The position numbers and the translations under genes were made by a program. 7,553 nt of DNA from Gammaproteobacteria bacterium (lineage in GTDB: Bacteria > Pseudomonadota > Gammaproteobacteria > UBA6429 > Thiohalophilaceae), in the NCBI GenBank assembly GCA_029880425.1, contig JAOUOK010000068.1, forward strand, positions 1 through 7,553, in the 5' to 3' direction. Each line of letters begins with the position of its first letter. The first letter of the stretch is position 1. The notes under the pieces were generated by a model. That model was not told the DNA's origin, did not search any database, and was given only the letters and a program-made list of their open reading frames with translations. This document shows positions 5,784 through 7,553 of this stretch, piece after piece.

Positions 5784-6827
5784 TCAAACATACCATTCTT
5801 TTAAAATTTCTTCAGAAGGCATCGGCTTAACTTTTAATACCGTGTTTTTTCCATCCGGAAAGGTCAGCGACATTTCAACTTCATCAGCATCACGCCCTTG
5901 TCCAAAACGCGCAGCAATACGTGCAGCCAATTCAACATCACTTTGTTTTAGATCACCATCAAGTAATACCAGTGGTCCTTTATGACTACTACAATGTATG
6001 TAAGGATAAACTTTGCGGTAACCTTCCATAAACTTATTTTCACCCAGTTCCCTGCCGACGATCATTTTAAAATTATCATTAGGACGAATATGTCGACCCA
6101 CTTTTAGCATCATGATGTCATCAAGTTCGTAATCACGACTTGAACGGTGTTGCCACATATCCACTAACTTATCGGAATAATTTTTATCAGTGAGGAAACA
6201 ACAGCCACCTGCAGGTGAAGCATAATCTTTAAAACCAAATTTTTCAGCGAGGGCCATTTGTGGTTTACGGGTACGACCACTAAAGTCATAAAGTTTTTCC
6301 CTGTCTACCCAGCCTTCAATTTCTGGAATCGTCTCAGGTAAATTTTTTGCGCATAATGGACGCAGTAATAAATCACCCGCACCTGATTCTTTTTGAATAA
6401 CCGGCATAGTATCTCTGCGTTGTGACATCGGGCGTTGCCCAATCACTTCACCGGTAATAATAAAATCAAAGTCATTTTCCTTGATCCATTCAACCGCTTT
6501 TTTCACCATGAAACCCTTACAGTCCAGGCAAGGATTCATATTTTGTCCGTAGCCATGTTTAGGATTCAATAAAACATCTTTGTACTCTTCAATAACATCA
6601 ATAATGTGTAACTTAATCCCCAGTTGTTCAGCTGACCACAAGGCGTTATTTCTTTTGGGCTTGGCTTTGTCTTTTTTACGAATGGCATGGGTATGACCTT
6701 CAACACAAAATCCGGTAAAAAAATTAATCCCTTCGACATGAATACCCTGCTCAAGCATCACTTTTGCTGCTAAAAGAGAATCCAGGCCTCCTGAAATAAG
6801 GGCGACTGCTTTGCGTTGTTTGCTCAT
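5784..6827 (-). CDS. MnmA/ThiI-like PP-loop ATPase with C-terminal NFACT-R-like domain, predicted tRNA sulfurtransferase
   Basis: The protein has 347 residues and probably activates a tRNA base with ATP and inserts sulfur. PP-loop motif SGGLDS is at residues 12-17. NPCLDCKGFMVKKA carries C100 and C103, and C103 aligns with the first catalytic cysteine of MnmA (E. coli C102). DFIITGEVIGQRP matches the MnmA/ThiI TGE/TGH segment. SPAGGCCFLTDKNYSDKL (C209, C210) aligns with MnmA STGICFIGERKFRDFL around the second catalytic cysteine (C199), so a C103/C210 pair is plausible. The usual MnmA beta-barrel domains are missing. Instead residues about 237-345 (LKVGRHIRPNDNFKMIVGR, then KGPLVLLDG) resemble the NFACT-R RNA-binding domain. 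Such proteins are often labelled as the old MnmA 'methyltransferase', but this is not a canonical MnmA. The start ATG at 6827 has no clear ribosome binding site. A TusA-like sulfur carrier lies downstream. The substrate is unknown. Confidence 0.85.
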   Translation of the reverse strand: MSKQRKAVALISGGLDSLLAAKVMLEQGIHVEGINFFTGFCVEGHTHAIRKKDKAKPKRNNALWSAEQLGIKLHIIDVIEEYKDVLLNPKHGYGQNMNPCLDCKGFMVKKAVEWIKENDFDFIITGEVIGQRPMSQRRDTMPVIQKESGAGDLLLRPLCAKNLPETIPEIEGWVDREKLYDFSGRTRKPQMALAEKFGFKDYASPAGGCCFLTDKNYSDKLVDMWQHRSSRDYELDDIMMLKVGRHIRPNDNFKMIVGRELGENKFMEGYRKVYPYIHCSSHKGPLVLLDGDLKQSDVELAARIAARFGQGRDADEVEMSLTFPDGKNTVLKVKPMPSEEILKEWYV

Positions 6828-6979
6828 AAAAAAACCGTAACTAAAAGAAAACCACTATGGAATGGAAAAGAAGAAGTATTTTAAAGGTGCAAATATAACA
6901 AATTTTTGCTCTTTACCTCTAATTTTATCTCTCCAGCCAGGCAAATTTCTTTATAAACCGTGCATTTAGCCGGTTTACT

Positions 6980-6991
6980 GGTTACGTAACC
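6980..6991. promoter_or_regulatory. 12-bp perfect palindrome in the divergent glyQ / MnmA-like intergenic region
   Basis: GGTTACGTAACC is self-complementary over 12 bases and overlaps where the -35 box of the predicted glyQ promoter would lie. It could be an operator for an unknown regulator. Only one copy is seen in the window. Confidence 0.35.
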
Positions 6992-7003
6992 CGCCTCTCT
7001 CGT

Positions 7004-7009
7004 TATAAT
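7004..7009 (+). promoter_or_regulatory. Probable glyQ -10 box
   Basis: This is a perfect TATAAT. At 17-base spacing the -35 position holds GTTACG, a poor match that overlaps the 12-bp palindrome, so an activator may help. The predicted start near 7016 leaves a leader of about 31 bases before the TTG start. No riboswitch or T-box fits in that space. Confidence 0.55.
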
Positions 7010-7046
7010 ACGCTCCTTATTTTATTGACAGATATTGGGTACACCC

Positions 7047-7553
7047 TTGGCTAAATCAAAAGCAACTTCAAAACCTGCAGATACCTTCCAGGGCCTGATC
7101 CTTGCCCTGCAACAATACTGGGCGGAAAAAGGCTGCGTTATCCTGCAACCCTACGATATGGAAATGGGCGCAGGTACATTTCATCCCGCGACATTTTTAC
7201 GTGCTATTGGTCCCGAGCCCTGGGCCACCGCCTATGTTCAGCCTTGCCGCCGTCCTACCGATGGCCGTTACGGTGAAAACCCTAATCGTCTTCAGCACTA
7301 CTACCAGTTCCAGGTTGCCATTAAGCCTTCACCTTTAGATATCCAGGAGTTATACCTGGATTCGCTTAAAATGCTGGGAATTGACCCGTTAGTTCATGAT
7401 ATTCGCTTTGTCGAAGATAACTGGGAATCACCTACCCTCGGTGCCTGGGGTCTCGGTTGGGAAGTCTGGCTCAACGGTATGGAAGTCACCCAGTTCACCT
7501 ATTTCCAGCAGGTCGGTGGCCTTGAATGTAAACCCATTACCGGTGAAATCACT
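7047..7553 (+). CDS. glyQ: Glycine-tRNA ligase alpha subunit, N-terminal 169 residues, cut by window edge
   Basis: This is the catalytic subunit of the tetrameric (alpha2beta2) bacterial glycyl-tRNA synthetase, a class II enzyme that charges tRNA-Gly. The reading frame is open from the TGA at 7026-7028 to the window end. The family-typical start region ([18 protein letters not shown]), [19 protein letters not shown] and the motif-2 segment [23 protein letters not shown] are all intact. About 130 C-terminal residues are missing because full-length GlyQ has about 300. No ATG exists before this conserved region; the first in-frame ATG (7159) would delete it. The start must therefore be a TTG. 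TTG at 7047 ([14 protein letters not shown]) fits best, with TTG at 7035 as the alternative. Neither has a good ribosome binding site. The beta-subunit gene glyS would be expected downstream. Confidence 0.96.
   Translation, partial: MAKSKATSKPADTFQGLILALQQYWAEKGCVILQPYDMEMGAGTFHPATFLRAIGPEPWATAYVQPCRRPTDGRYGENPNRLQHYYQFQVAIKPSPLDIQELYLDSLKMLGIDPLVHDIRFVEDNWESPTLGAWGLGWEVWLNGMEVTQFTYFQQVGGLECKPITGEIT

Noticed and set aside
6566..6754. Second minus-strand frame of 62 codons inside the MnmA-like gene
   Set aside because: It is an out-of-frame shadow. The main frame carries the PP-loop and cysteine motifs across the same bases, so no frameshift is indicated.
7025..7030. Perfect -35 box TTGACA before glyQ
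   Set aside because: At 16-18 bases downstream there is only TTGGCT/TGGCTA/GGCTAA and the coding sequence, so no -10 box pairs with it.

Overview
The window looks like chromosomal DNA from a gammaproteobacterium with moderately low GC. The NtrC, NtrB, GlnA and GlyQ proteins resemble the enterobacterial and pseudomonad forms closely. GlnA even keeps the E. coli residue numbering for its active site and its adenylylation tyrosine. The genus cannot be told from this sequence. No transposase, CRISPR array, rRNA or tRNA is visible.

Layout. Almost everything is on the minus strand, so it is listed here in the direction of transcription, from high to low coordinates. At the right edge, glyQ (7047 to the end) runs on the plus strand and is cut by the window. 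Divergent from it is a PP-loop ATPase of the MnmA/ThiI type with a C-terminal NFACT-R-like domain (6827-5784). A 104-bp palindromic repeat (5672-5775) follows. Next comes a TusA-family sulfur carrier (5647-5423), overlapping by one base a cation diffusion facilitator transporter (5423-4209). Then come glnA (3985-2579), a strong intrinsic terminator (2525-2560), a small secreted DUF4124-type protein (2483-1962), glnL/ntrB (1759-698) and the 5' part of glnG/ntrC (681 to the left edge).

How it works together. Positions 4192 to 1 form a nitrogen-assimilation locus: glutamine synthetase, and the two-component system that controls it. Both glnA and glnL have a recognisable sigma-54 (-24/-12) promoter with NtrC enhancer sites upstream. 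The glnA enhancers lie at about -106 and -137 from the predicted start, almost the E. coli glnAp2 geometry, with an IHF consensus match between enhancer and promoter. The glnL promoter has one perfect 17-bp NtrC palindrome at about -170. This implies that ntrBC is activated by NtrC through sigma-54 rather than only repressed, as it is in E. coli.

The right half suggests a sulfur-transfer module. A TusA-like carrier lies next to an MnmA-like enzyme that keeps two candidate catalytic cysteines and has an extra putative RNA-binding domain. This is the least understood part of the window and the best candidate for something not yet characterised. Its link to the metal transporter is inferred only from the TAATG overlap.
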